DNA of 64,000 nucleotides from Argyresthia goedartella. Its lineage: Eukaryota; Arthropoda; Insecta; Lepidoptera; Argyresthiidae. The stretch covers positions 19,686,715-19,750,714 of the forward strand of contig OX463829.1 in assembly GCA_949825045.1 (NCBI GenBank), in the 5' to 3' direction. Positions 43,071 through 53,654 of this stretch are shown here, piece by piece. The notes beneath the pieces were generated by a model. That model was not told where the DNA came from and did no database searches. It worked only from the letters and a program-made list of their open reading frames with translations. Position 1 is the stretch's first letter, and each line of letters starts with the position of its first letter. The position numbers were made by a program, and so were the translations under genes.

Positions 43071-43306
43071 TCGACTACTTTGCATAAAGCTGTGAAAACT
43101 TGCGTCATAATCAATGAATGTATGGGATCAGAAAAACGCACACAGACGCGACATTAACACGAATACTGTGTTAGTGTGCATTGCTAATCGTAGCTATTGG
43201 CAACGTTACGCACACAAAGACTGGTGTTTGTGTGCCCTGCAAACCGATCTTCTTTGTCGTGTGTACAACATATATCATTTTCTTCATAACGAGTACCTGT
43301 AGACAT

Positions 43307-44099
43307 TTTAATTAATAAATAATTATAATTTCAACAGTGAAAACGAGTTGCCTTTTTTTTTTTGCAATGGCGGGAAAAATTAATCATTTTCCTATGCGCG
43401 CGCATCTAACAATGGCGATCGGCCATAGACTAAAAGAATGAGGTTTCTTTTTCGTTGGCTTTTCGCGGATAGCGTTTTAGCCACGTACAAAATGGGGAAA
43501 GTTTTCTTTATTACAGAGAAAACAAAAGTTATATTTGAGTGAAAGTTTTATTTACTTAAAACGTACCAGTTGAAATTGTCTATTTAAATAAGAAAATGCT
43601 TGAAATGAGCAAGGAATAGGTACAATTCATTTGTACTATTGAACACGATCTTTTTTGTATCGAAACTTTTTTAAGAACAAAGTCAACTCAACCAATAATA
43701 AATACTACGTGAGCTGTAGATCTCGCGGGTGACACTTTCTTTTAATAACGCATACAAACTTATGAATGCACCTGGTTACGTACATGGAGTATGAAAGTAG
43801 CCGCGCACCAATAACTTTGTAAGCTACATTTTGCAATTTTTCACTAAAGTGATATAGTCTGTGTCACTCTCACGGTCACCACGAATCCAACGACACGTCA
43901 TTTGTAAAAATCCGTCAAGCCGTATGGGCTGTAGCGGTTTTTTGTAGCTCGCTCGGTCAATAAAAAATAAACCCTATAACTCACTTATGAATAATAGCAA
44001 TGAAAAAGTCAGTTTGATTACAGGTGTCCATTTGTGCCTAATTGCGGTGAAATTGGAGCCATTTTATGAGCTAGTGTGTTGAAATAGTTATTTGTGTCG
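43307..44099. other. No gene seen
   Basis: AT-rich. It would include the 5' flank of Crypton-like copy B; no promoter motif could be assigned. Confidence 0.4.
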
Positions 44100-44285
44100 C
44101 AAGACTCGCAAGGGAGCAAAATGGTGTATTTTCGGCGAAGGCGGTACATTGAGTGAAAGGAAGGATTCTACGATAGAATCCTGAGCGTAACAAGGGATTC
44201 TAAGTTACAATCCTAAGAGTAACGAGGGATTCAAGCGTTAACGCCCATGATGAAAATAATTTTGCTCCTGAGTGACACATACAAC
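44100..44285. repeat. Inverted-repeat segment with internal ATTCTA repeats
   Basis: AAGGGAGCAAAATGGTGTAT at the left and AATTTTGCTCCTGAGTG at the right are inverted. The middle has GGATTCTACGATAGAATCCT (a palindrome) and AAGGGATTCTAAGTTACAAT + CCT. A related CTCCCTCTCG/GGAGCAAAAC pair lies at 44810-44835. Confidence 0.45.
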
Positions 44286-45177
44286 TTTTCACACCGACTA
44301 TGAGGAAAATTTCAATTAAATGTTTTTAAAACAAATCAATAACTATACTTTGAATTATACTTTCACCACTTTTACAGTAATCCAACAACTTAAACAAAAC
44401 TTTTTTTTTTTAATGCCGGATTGTGAAGGATTAGGGAAAGGTCACCACAGATAAAATATTCCTGTGCTACTTTTACCAATGTGTACAAATATTCGAATCG
44501 AATATTACAATGGTATCGGATATCAATATTCATTATATCACAATAACAGTCATCGATAGTTTTGATTTCAGTAAAACATATAATTTATTGTGATATCTTT
44601 TGTAAATATTACGAAAAATTCATAAATTTTCATATAACGTCGTTGTTTAAATTCAACCACGTTATATGAAACATGTTCATTTTTAACCGATTACGATGAA
44701 ATTACAATCGATTATTTTATTAAGATCTGTGTTCTATTGGCACATTGCGTAAATGCTACATGCTAATGAATAAATTAAAAAAGTAGCTTGAACAGAAAAT
44801 TAGTATTTTGCTCCCTCTCGTCGTGGAGCAAAACTTACTTTTCCGAATGAAAGTTGTGAAAAATATATTATTTCGATGTTATAATTTGCCATTTGAACTT
44901 CATTAATTGAAATTGTGTAGTTTTTAGTAATGTGACATTCCACTTCGATGTTGCTATTTTATTATTAATACAATTGTATTGTACGTGGTATTGACATGTA
45001 ATGAAATTTATGAATAAACATCCTATATCTTATATCTTAAGGACTTTAGGACATATTACAGAAGAGGATCCAAGGCTTCAATTGAAACGAGGGCACTCTT
45101 TCCACGATGCTAGTTAGCATACTCTGAGCTGCGGCGAGGCCAAGGCGCTGACGAAATCTTGACCCATTAAAAGAATG

Positions 45178-45240
45178 ACGCCAATGCTGCTGTCGCCACG
45201 CCGCCACGCCGCCGCCGCCCCGCCGCCGCCCCGCCGCGAG
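45178..45240. repeat. GCC-rich microsatellite
   Basis: CACGCCGCCACGCCGCCGCC + GCCCCGCCGCCGCCCCGCCG. The 91-codon minus-strand ORF across it lacks other support. Confidence 0.75.
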
Positions 45241-45901
45241 ATAGTTTTGTAAATAAAAACTCACTCGCGGGTTTAACATCGTTTCATTCAAAAGCGGTTG
45301 ACTTGGAGAAGATTGACGCATTTATTTCACCCAGAAATTTAATAAGTGCTTGATTAGGGGTGACTCTAACGCCGCTCTGGAGATAACAGATGTCATCCAT
45401 GAGTAAATTGTAACATTTTAGAAGAAATCGATCGTTTTAGGGTCATGAGTTTCGTATGTAATTTGAAGCCATAAAACGCCTAACCTAACTCGCATTTGTA
45501 CACAACGGTTAATTAAAATCGGTCACAAAACGCCATTACATGCCTTTGGCAGTCCGTGATGTCATAGCTAATGTCCCATTAACGCTGAAATACTGCAATA
45601 ATGACGCAACGAAAGATAAAATGGCGCGTTTAAATTCCATTCGTCTTTTTGTGTTGTCAGTTTGTTGAGAGCTGCCTGAGATATTACTCGTGTATCACCG
45701 CGCCCGATGAGTAATGGCACATTGGCGGCCACTCTACATATTTCCCGACCCGCCCCGACTACATTTCTCTTGTATGAATGAAAAGGCTTAAGGCCGAAAG
45801 AAAGAAAGCCATTTCGCCTAATCTCTAGTCAACTTTGACATTTCATTCATACATACATACATACATTCTCTCACGCCTTGTTCCTGGGAGAGGGGTAAGC
45901 A

Positions 45902-45945
45902 GATCGTAGAAAGTGGAGGTCTTTAGACCTTCACTTTCTACGATC
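45902..45945. repeat. Near-perfect 44-bp palindrome
   Basis: GATCGTAGAAAGTGGAGGTC at the left pairs with GACCTTCACTTTCTACGATC at the right, with one mismatched (G.T) position and a TT centre. Confidence 0.72.
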
Positions 45946-46337
45946 CTGGCAAACGCTTACGCTTACGCTTCCTCAACATTAATAAGTCTCTTCGTACAAG
46001 ATCGCCGGTTACGGCTACTTCTAATTTGTCCCGTCAGTAATATATTGCCAATTTGCTCTTTAAAAGACCTTCTTTGGAATACCCGTCCGACGGCTCCATT
46101 CACACCCGCTGTATAGATCTGTTTCGTAAATCTCCTTTCATTCATCCTTACAACAAACATGACCAAACCATCCAAGCTAACCTTTTTCTACCCGTGCCGT
46201 GACACTTTAATTTCTTTCAAGCTAGCAATTCTTTAATATTTTATACATCAATTTATATATAATGATATTTTTGCCTTGTTGAGTTGAGTTTTGTAGGATG
46301 AGCTACCGACTTGTTACTGATAGTTAATATTCTTATT

Positions 46338-46575
46338 TTTATCCCCCGACGACGAAAAGTTACAAGTTTGAAGCGTCTGTCTGTGTGTCCAACTGTGTAT
46401 TGTTCCGTGGCACCCTAACGGTAAGCGGTTGAACGGATTTTATTGCGGTTTTCTTTAAATGGTAGTAGACTTCCCTGCGATGGTTCTCAGCCATGTTTTC
46501 CTAATATCAGTTCAATGGTTCAAAGGTTATCAGTTCACAAGGATACATGTCAGCCAAATTTTAGACTTTCATTGG
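46338..46575 (+). repeat. Unclassified interspersed repeat
   Basis: CCCCCGACGACGAAAAGTTA, GGTTGAACGGATTTTATTGC, GCGATGGTTCTCAGCCATGT and TGGTTCAAAGGTTATCAGTT follow the order of a common lepidopteran non-coding element. No end was defined. Confidence 0.45.
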
Positions 46576-47861
46576 GGTTTCATATATTGTGTCGGGGCGG
46601 GGGTTTATCACATCAGACTCCGCGTTGTTTTCCAGAACGTGGGTAATCCTGTTCTACAGTTCTGACCAAACCATCCGTAAAGGCACATTTAAGTAAAAGC
46701 AATAAAACTCTTGTGAGTCTGGAGATGTCGCTACTTTCCATGTATTATTTTGAACGCGTTGTGTTAAGATTCCCTGCCTACCACGGGGGAATGGGGGAAA
46801 AAAAGCTTACAACTATTAATTATTTAATTATGTCGTAAAAGTTCTTTAAAAATAACATAGACGCAGTAATTAATGATGAATATAAAATTATTGGCTAGGA
46901 AGTTAATTTACATCGTAGGGCAGATTGCCGCCATCTCCTTTCCTCATTCATATCATTCAGTGATTTGTTGTAATGGCAAAATACCTATCATGATAATATT
47001 TTCCCAATGTAGATACATTTTTCCATTGCTCTTACTAACCAAACGACAAACAACCTTGTACAGAAATAAGCAACGATTAAAAAATATACCATTTAAATCG
47101 CAAGCATAAAAAGGAAACGCTAATTGTAGTTTGTATACAGGAAACTCGTCAAATCTCATTTATCATCGTCGCAGGTAATTAAAGGATCAAATGCCTTAGT
47201 TTGTTTTGCAGAACTAAAAGCGAAGAGAGAAATGTCCTAATGAGATTACATTGTTCAAAGAGATCGGTTTGCGTTAAAATCAAAGTCCTTTTCTTGCGAA
47301 ACGTAACAGTTGAAAAGTGGGAAGACGGCGAGAATGCTGCTTTCCTAGAATAATAAAGGTACTTATTTACGTAAGTCTAGGATTTGGACCTTCATAAAAC
47401 CTACCGTTTTATATGCTAATATTTAGATATTAAGTTTTAAAAACGGATAGTACCTTAATTCAGTTACATAATTACACAAAACAAATCTGAAAGTTTTAAA
47501 TCGTAGTCATGAATTTTAGTACCGTGCCTGTTGTAAGTTTTCGAGGCTCACTTGCGTTATTTCGTTGTGGGCCTAAGCGACTCAGGAGTTTAGCGTTCCG
47601 TCAGGCGATGAGCTAGTAACTTTCCGCATATCTTTTCTCAAGTCTAACGTTTCTAGTGGCCGAATTCCGCGCGACAAAGTGCCGCGGTGTCATTTACCGA
47701 GCTAGGCTTACTTTGAGAGTATGTTGTGCATCCACGCTGAGGTATTAGCCCTGAATGCCGCTTGGAGGGGCTAGCGATGCATGGGAATAAGAGAATCCAT
47801 GTATGGGCAAGAGGGAGGTGACAGCTGGTTAAGTGGCCAAGAAACGTGGCGTGGGCTGTAC
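46576..47861. other. No gene seen
   Basis: Intron-like AT-rich sequence. 47755-47861 is the unclassified repeat next to the host exon donor. Confidence 0.4.
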
Positions 47862-47958
47862 CTGGATGTGGATGTCCCTGGTCAGCCGGCGGCGGCTGCA
47901 TCGAGGACAGGGCGGTGAGGGGGGTGTAGCGGGACCCCTCCTCGCGCGAACACTCCTC
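47862..47958 (-). CDS. wge: Second coding exon of the winged eye-like gene (97 bp)
   Basis: On the minus strand a pyrimidine-containing acceptor (CTTCACCTTACAG) opens a GC-rich, stop-free 97-bp stretch that ends at a CAG|GTACAG donor. Read in phase 0, as left by the preceding exon, it encodes EECSREEGSRY-TPLTALSSMQPPPADQ-GHPHP and leaves phase 1. The segment is much richer in G+C than its surroundings, and only this frame has a plausible Pro/Ser-rich composition. It lies 2.7 kb downstream of the large exon in transcription direction. An unclassified repeat (also seen near 2945-3050) abuts the donor side. I infer that it belongs to the same transcript from phase and order. It has no recognisable domain by itself. 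Confidence 0.5.
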
Positions 47959-48769
47959 CTGTAAGGTGAAGCAGCATTACATATCGATACAGAGAGCAAA
48001 TCAAACCACGCAGCGTATCTATAAGCGAGTCAAGTGGAATCAATCTCTTGTTATTTTATTACGACGTCAGAAAATATACTGTTTCCTGACTTAAAAATAA
48101 AACAGCAAGGGATTGGTTCAGCTTGACTTAACATTCTGAACAGCGCATGTTATATTTTAGAATTACATGCGCTATTCGAAATATGAAGCAATCATTACTA
48201 TACAGTAAACACGTATATCAAGACATAATAACGTATAAATTTTTGATATAATGTTGTTTTCATAAAAGTAAGACAGCTATAAAAATCTAAAATAAGGCTC
48301 ACAGTAAATTGGGAAACTACCAGGAAAGCTTACTCGAGTTGATTGCGAAGCCTAGCTGAGGTATAAGTTTACCGCGCAGAGCTTACCCGAGTAAACAGTT
48401 CATAGTTTCAGTTCCCAGAAAGTTGAATCGAGATGATGAGCTAATTAATCCCGATGAAAACCGCAGGAGTGAATCTTAGCCAAACTTATTCACGGATCTA
48501 TCCCCACCAGGAATATTTAAAACCTTTTATGCAAATCTGGGAGATCTTAATTTTCCTATTCAATCAACCTTTCCATTTTCAACTGAAGGGATCAGCTTGT
48601 TTCTATTGAGCGCGTAAAGTTTAATTACGATCGCCCCCGGGGGCGTGAAGTTTATACATATCAAGTCTTTCGTTGTCGTTGACTTTGTAACTAAGACGTT
48701 TATAAGGTTTAATGCGTTGTCTACCTCTGAGGCTGATTTTCTTTCACGCGTTAACGGTCTACGATATTT

Positions 48770-48985
48770 GGATAAACACAAACATTTACATACAGGCACA
48801 AACATTGCTTCTGGCCCCACACTAGGATACCCTGTGTCGTGGGAACCAGAAACAGCGTCGTCACACACATATAAACATCCAAGACCTGGGTTTTTTTTCT
48901 TTACCCCTTTAACAGCCGGGGATCGAACCCGGGACCTCTCGCATTGTAGGCAGAGCCACAACCGCTGCGCCACAGAGGCGTGTCT
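48770..48985 (-). mobile_element. Second tRNA-headed SINE family, full copy
   Basis: On the minus strand GCCTCTGTGGCGCAGCGGTT (box A) and GGTCCCGGGTTCGATCCCCG (box B) lead into AAAGGGGTAAAGAAAAAAAA and a body with CTTGGATGTTTATATGTGTG, CTGTTTCTGGTTCCCACGAC and AGGGTATCCTAGTGTGGGGC. It has Pol III promoter structure and no coding capacity. The ORFs over it on both strands are incidental. Confidence 0.7.
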
Positions 48986-49700
48986 CGTCTTCGCTATTCC
49001 CCTTTTGCCATATTTTACCACAATATAGGATTAATTATGAGATTAAAACGGAAGATGTAAGAAACCTTATGTATTATTATAGACTACATATAGTTATTCT
49101 GTGGCATTATGATGTAAGAACAATCGTGTGCCGTATAGCTCTTCTCCCATTTAATCTTTTATTTGTTTCTGCGTACCTTCCTTCACACATCCGTTATTTT
49201 GTTGTTCAAGTTGCGAAAACCGGAGGCAGAGTTGTTTAGCAAAGTCAAACGAAAAAGCCCTTTAGACACTTTGTTAAAAGGTTTACTTTCGTATGTGGGG
49301 TGATTTTACCCCAGAATGAAGGATAATGTGCTGATGACGACCCCTGAGGCGTGTTTGCATAGAACTTATTTTATTACCGGGTATGTATTAATGAGAGTCA
49401 ATGCCCCGAAGCGTATTACCTCAGTTATAGGCCTCAGAGATTGTAATTTACTGATTAGGACAGGCGAAAAAACAAGTAACGGCAACCAAACTATGTAGTA
49501 GCTTTGAAAATATTTTGACACCTATTATTGTTTGCGATAACTTTTGCAACTTAATAGATAGGCACCAATAACTTTACAAACTCAACATCCAACAACTAAC
49601 CGTTTTGAGACATAGCTGACCCAATGACAAAATGGTACCGCTAACTGGTCGGAACTTGGCACTGATCTAGTTTATCAAAGGCACCTAGGGAATTTTGGGT
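48986..49700. other. No gene seen
   Basis: AT-rich sequence between the SINE and the 60-bp satellite; no feature supported. Confidence 0.4.
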
Positions 49701-50180
49701 CAATATTAATAAGCCCCAAAGCGATAGATGTCTATGTCTGTGTACAGTGTAGTATATATACAATATTAATAAGCCCCAAAGCGATAGATGTCTATGCCTG
49801 TGTACAGTGTAGTATATATACAATATTAATAAGCCCCAAAGCGATAGATGTCTATGTCTGTGTACAGTGTAGTATATATACAATATTAATAAGCCCCAAA
49901 GCTATAGATGTCTATGTCTGTGTACAGTGTAGTATATATACAATATTAATAAGCCCCAAAGCGATAGATGTCTATGTCTGTGTACAGTGTAGTATATATA
50001 CAATATTAATAAGCCCCAAAGCGATAGATGTCTATGTCTGTGTACAGTGTAGTATATATACAATATTAATAAGCCCCAAAGCGATAGATGTCTATGTCTG
50101 TGTACAGTGTAGTATATATACAATATTAATAAGCCCCAAAGCGATAGATGTCTATGTCTGTGTACAGTGTAGTATATATA
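49701..50180. repeat. 60-bp minisatellite, eight units
   Basis: Eight nearly identical 60-bp units, each beginning CAATATTAATAAGCCCCAAA and ending GTACAGTGTAGTATATATA. The units differ at single positions (for example 49797, 49902). Because 60 is divisible by 3, the minus strand stays open through it, but the peptide is only the repeat read in frame. It lies in the first intron of the host gene. Confidence 0.9.
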
Positions 50181-50274
50181 TACTACACTGTATGTTAATC
50201 GCACATCAAAAATACAGATTTTCACAGCAAAAAAGGATCAGCAAAATATTTTTTATGTCTTAAGTATTTTTATG

Positions 50275-50335
50275 TGGACGAAAGAGGGGGAGGCCTTTGC
50301 CCAACAGTGGGACACCTTAATGGCTAAATAAAAAA
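50275..50335 (+). mobile_element. RTE LINE 3'-end fragment
   Basis: It contains GAGGCCTTTGCCCAACAGTG and GGACACC followed by an A-rich AAATAAAAAAATAAAAAAAG tail. This is the same 3' hallmark as in the LINE ending at 11063. Confidence 0.6.
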
Positions 50336-50465
50336 ATAAAAAAAGTATTTTTGTTGTTCTTACATGTTCAATCTAATACGTAGGATAAAGGAGGCTTCGC
50401 TTCGCTCACCCCCTTTACCCTTTACCTAAGCTACATCAGTATTTTGCCCTGATATTTGCTGTGAA
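50335..50465 (+). repeat. Interspersed repeat family 3, copy in the first intron of the host gene
   Basis: TTGTTGTTCTTACATGTTCA, GGATAAAGGAGGCTTCGCTT and TACCTAAGCTACATCAGTAT. It directly follows an RTE LINE tail. Confidence 0.6.
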
Positions 50466-50637
50466 AATCAGCACATTTGCTGTGCAAATCACTATTATTG
50501 ATGTCCAGTTTAATATTTCCCGTTAGAAAAGATCTGAAGACTATATGATATTTATTGTATCATACTCACTTTTTGAATATGAACCAGATTTTTAAATAAC
50601 TGTGTTTATAGATAATTGACACCAAAATGTTACTCAC

Positions 50638-53427
50638 CTTATCACAGTTGGCTGTCGATGTCGTCTGCGTGTGGCTGGTGGATGATATTCGGTACTGCAA
50701 TCCGGACACAGTACAAAACCCTTCATGGTGGTGCGTCGCGTAAACCCCGGTTATCGTTACATCAGTATCCTGATTCACTATCACATCCACTTTCTGTTTC
50801 TTGTCGGTCACTGTAGGATCCTCGATCTCCTTTTTTGGCTCTTCGTTTTTTGATTCCGACTTGACGCCGGAACCTACCCCGTTTTTTGACTTCTGAGAAT
50901 AAGACTCGTCACTATAAGAATCCGAGGTGGTCTCATCTTTACTCGACTTACTCGTAGGAGAACGCTTCTCGTAACTAGCTGCCAAAATAGCTGTCGCGTT
51001 CAGACTAGCCATCCGTTTCTGCACGACCATATCTTTCAAATCCATCGTAACTTCGTTTCTGTTACGCTTTTTCTTCAAGGGCACTCCGGCAGTTTTCTTC
51101 ATTTTTGCAGGAGGTTTGCTTGAATCGGCTTTTTCCGATTTGAGGGTTGTATTTTTGGGCGCAGCTTTTTTTCTCTCTGGAGTTCCCTTTTTTTGCGATT
51201 CCATTTCACTGTCCTCGCTTGAGGAATTCGAAGACTTTGGATCCCAGTATTTTCCTGCACTTCTGATGCCGGGCATGCCTCGTAGTGATCTCGTAGAAGG
51301 CTGAGGAGAATCATCTTCAGAACTGTCTTCTTTCTTTGTCTTTGTTTCATATTCCGACTCGGACGTGGTCTCTTGCTTTTCTTGGGTTTCTTTTGGCTTT
51401 GGTTCTTTTTTCTTCGATGTCGACGGAAGTGTGGGCCCAGGAAAACCAAATCTGTCAACTGTTTTGAGGAGACCTAACTCCAAATGTGTTCGACTCTCAT
51501 TCTCATAAAGACAATGAACCTTTGCCATGGCATTTAGTGAAGCCATTCTATGCTTCTTTGGACCTGACCACATTGACAAAAGTTTAAGTCTCCTTTTGCT
51601 GGGCTTTTCTTTTCCGAGTATAACGTCATCTTTTAAGTCAAACATATCTTTTGATAGTTCTCTTAATTCTTTAGACTGATACTTTTTTGCACCATCCGTG
51701 ACTTTCTTATATTTCTTTGTCTTTTTCGATTTCTTGTTTTTATTGGTTTCTGATTCTGAAGATTCTTTGGAATCATTGTCGTCATTAGAATCAGAAGTGC
51801 CTTCCTCAGAGGACGAGTAATGAAGAGATTGTGCTTTAGTATTAAAAGAAAATTTTGAATTATCCAGCTCTTCATCTGACATACTGTTTGGTTTGCTTTT
51901 CCCTTTTGTAGGACTTTTCTTAGCTGTGCAACTAGATTTGCTACCTTTACTGCCTTTACTTTGTGCCGAATCTTCGCTGTCAAGAAATTTTATTGGACTG
52001 AATGGTTTCCCGGGAATGCTAGATTTCCGAGCCACCATTTTGTATGATTTACTTATAATTGCTTTTGGCTTTTCTTCCTCCTCTTTCTCGTCACTGACTA
52101 TGCTTGAGTCGACGCTGGATCTGTTATCAGAAATCTCAGTTTGGGTTAACTTAAGATCCTCAGAACCCTTTTTTGCCTTCAACTGTTTTACAACTTCTTC
52201 AATAGGTCTATGTGGTGAGTACTTTTTCTTCTCTGTTTCAATTTTCTTGTCTATTACGGTGCCTTTCACTCTGGCAATTGGGCGTACTCTACCAATATTT
52301 TTATTGATTGGATTTCGGAAATCGGATAATATGCTTTTAGGGGAATCCACTTTTTCAGTAAAAGTGTATACGTCGATATCTGGATCCTGAGATATTAAAT
52401 GATTAGAAGAATTGCGCTTATTTTTAATTTCGTCATCTGTTTTTGTGTCGACAGTCTTGGTAGAAATGAACTTTTCTAAAACATTGAGGTTTCCTTTTGC
52501 ATTTTTACAACACCTAACATCGATGTCTACAATCCTCGGAGATCTAGCGGAGGTAAAAAACTTTGGTGGCCTTTCTGACTCTATAGGTGATTTATGTGTA
52601 TCAGTAGTATTTATAACATTGGAAGCAGTAGGTGTAGGATTTAAGATGCTTACAGATTTAACTTCAACCTTTCCCTCCGCCTTGGGCTCTGAAGATTTGC
52701 AATCGAAGCTTTCATTATTTTTACTTTCAGGAGCAGGTAGTATTGGCTCTGATTTTTTAATGGAAGTCATTTCGTGTGCCTTCATATCCATTTTTTTCAG
52801 TTCAGATTCATTCATCTCTTTGTTTGTTATCTTCGACTTTTTCCTTTGGGTTATCACATCACTCTTTTTTACGATTGGTTTAGAATTAGAAACTTTTCGA
52901 GCCTGTTTGACTATGTCAGTATTTATTTTGTACTTAATATCATCATTATTCTTTTCTTTTTTTTTCGCAGCAGCTTTCGAGGGAGTTTTTGATTTATTGG
53001 AAGAGATTATTGACTTTTTTGGCAGACTTTTGACCACATCTACAGTTTTGGGAGATTCTGTCTTCTCCTTGGGTTCCTTCTTGGCTTTTTTAGGGGATTC
53101 ACTTCGCGCCACCGGTATCTTAGATGTCCCAGCTTTGGTACCATCTGATCCCGTCTCAGACTTTTCACCAGCGCTTGAATCTTCATCGGTTTTGCTGTCA
53201 CTGGAATCATTTTGTTTCTTAGGGTATTTTACTATCGATTTTTTTACCAACTTTAGAATTTTTGTAGTAACTACTTTCTTTTTCACCGGTTTCGTAGGTG
53301 ATTTAAGTTTGAGTACTTTACTAAGAGCGCCTTTCTTTGGTAAGGGTTTAGAAGCTTGTGACCGCATTGTCCGATGTGGTCAAGCGATAATTAGTGACAT
53401 TGACGAACCGATGCTGGTGATTTCATC
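50638..53427 (-). CDS. wge: Large first coding exon of a winged eye / TNRC18 / BAHCC1-like chromatin protein
   Basis: The minus-strand reading frame starts at the ATG at 53367, preceded by an in-frame TGA at 53382-53380, and runs 910 codons to a GTGAGT donor at 50637. The exon acceptor (TTGTTTCAG) places the exon start at 53427, so 53427-53368 is 5'UTR. The intron is phase 0. The protein is highly charged and low-complexity: Lys/Ser/Glu-rich with many SPxK-like stretches, predicted disordered and nuclear. Two short ordered-looking segments share the motif RMASLNA (Met at residues 608 and 786), each followed by a YE or YEK. Near the exon end (about residues 865-905) is a segment with TGVYATHHHEGFCTVSGLQY. 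I know this combination from winged eye in insects and TNRC18/BAHCC1 in vertebrates, which end in a BAH chromatin-reader domain. No BAH domain is encoded in this exon. The family name is recognition, not a search result. The coding status is secure. Confidence 0.72.
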
Positions 53428-53654
53428 CTGAAACAATACAAAATTACTATAAATCATCACGGAATATTTAATCAACTTAATACTTGGATCGAGAGTATAA
53501 TTGAGAAATGGGCTGCACGCAACAACCAGTTTTTTAGTTTGCAGCCTTAAGTAGCAGCCGTCAAGGCAAAAAAAAACATCTTGTATGATTTGCCCCACAA
53601 CTCGACAGATGGTCGCTATTGTTCCGCTTGGGTTTCTTTTACCGATGTTTGGAT

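Larger units (their letters stand above)
40912..43263 (-). mobile_element. Tc1-like (DD35E) DNA transposon with TA target duplication and long terminal inverted repeats
   Basis: The element is 2352 bp, flanked by TA at 40910-40911 and 43264-43265. The outer 64 bp of the two ends, read inward, match at 57 of 64 positions, beginning CAATCGGCAAAG on the left and CACACGACAAAG on the right. Both contain TTTGCAGGGCACACAAA and TTTGTGTGCGTAACGTTGC. Weaker similarity continues inward for about 250 bp and includes a tRNA-like module at both ends (41123-41176 and 43017-43070). It encodes an intact spliced transposase (42760..41650). A small unrelated inverted-repeat element sits at about 41267-41386. 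The insertion interrupts Crypton-like copy B. Confidence 0.8.
39970..43306 (-). pseudogene. Crypton-like tyrosine recombinase, copy B, split by a Tc1-like element
   Basis: The minus strand starts with an ATG at 43306 (MSTGTRYEENDICC). It is interrupted at a TA by the 40912-43263 transposon and resumes at 40911 with TQPAIRCEALNVMES, LPEISKV, FIQWQNNKKSQSFSENV and YFKELSPKYKPSSLW. This aligns with copy A residue by residue. Removing the transposon and one TA restores the frame. After a stop at about 40695 the middle of exon 1 is replaced by unrelated sequence (about 40440-40690). The exon end (VPDNQYLATK-like), a GTTAGT donor at 40380, an 81-bp intron, a CAG acceptor at 40300 and exon 2 (VALIFGVTGACRLQELTN, ITKNKIPRSF) then follow. 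A stop after KKYE, a CATATT microsatellite and a residual match (DRFFQNYQNGKF, INKFGSMPKKIE) follow down to about 39970. The catalytic HxxR, W and Tyr part is not recognisable. Confidence 0.7.

Noticed and set aside
45046..45321. 91-codon minus-strand ORF
   Set aside because: Much of it is a GCC microsatellite. No acceptor or donor fits the host gene phases.
48560..49028. 153- and 127-codon ORFs on both strands
   Set aside because: They overlap a tRNA-headed SINE; the product includes translated Pol III promoter sequence.
49701..50180. CRISPR-like array
   Set aside because: Units are contiguous repeats with no unique spacers and the genome is eukaryotic. The same applies to 54991-55286.
49641..50225. 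ORFs with repeated YIYYTVHRHRHLSLWGLL
   Set aside because: The peptide is the 60-bp satellite read in frame; the unit length is divisible by 3, so openness is automatic.
51893..52390. 165-codon plus-strand ORF in the same exon
   Set aside because: Also antisense shadow of the large exon; no start context or family.
52412..53431. 339-codon plus-strand ORF opposite the large exon
   Set aside because: It is the antisense of a Lys/Ser-rich coding exon, which lacks stops on the opposite strand for compositional reasons. The Phe/Leu/Ser-rich product fits nothing.
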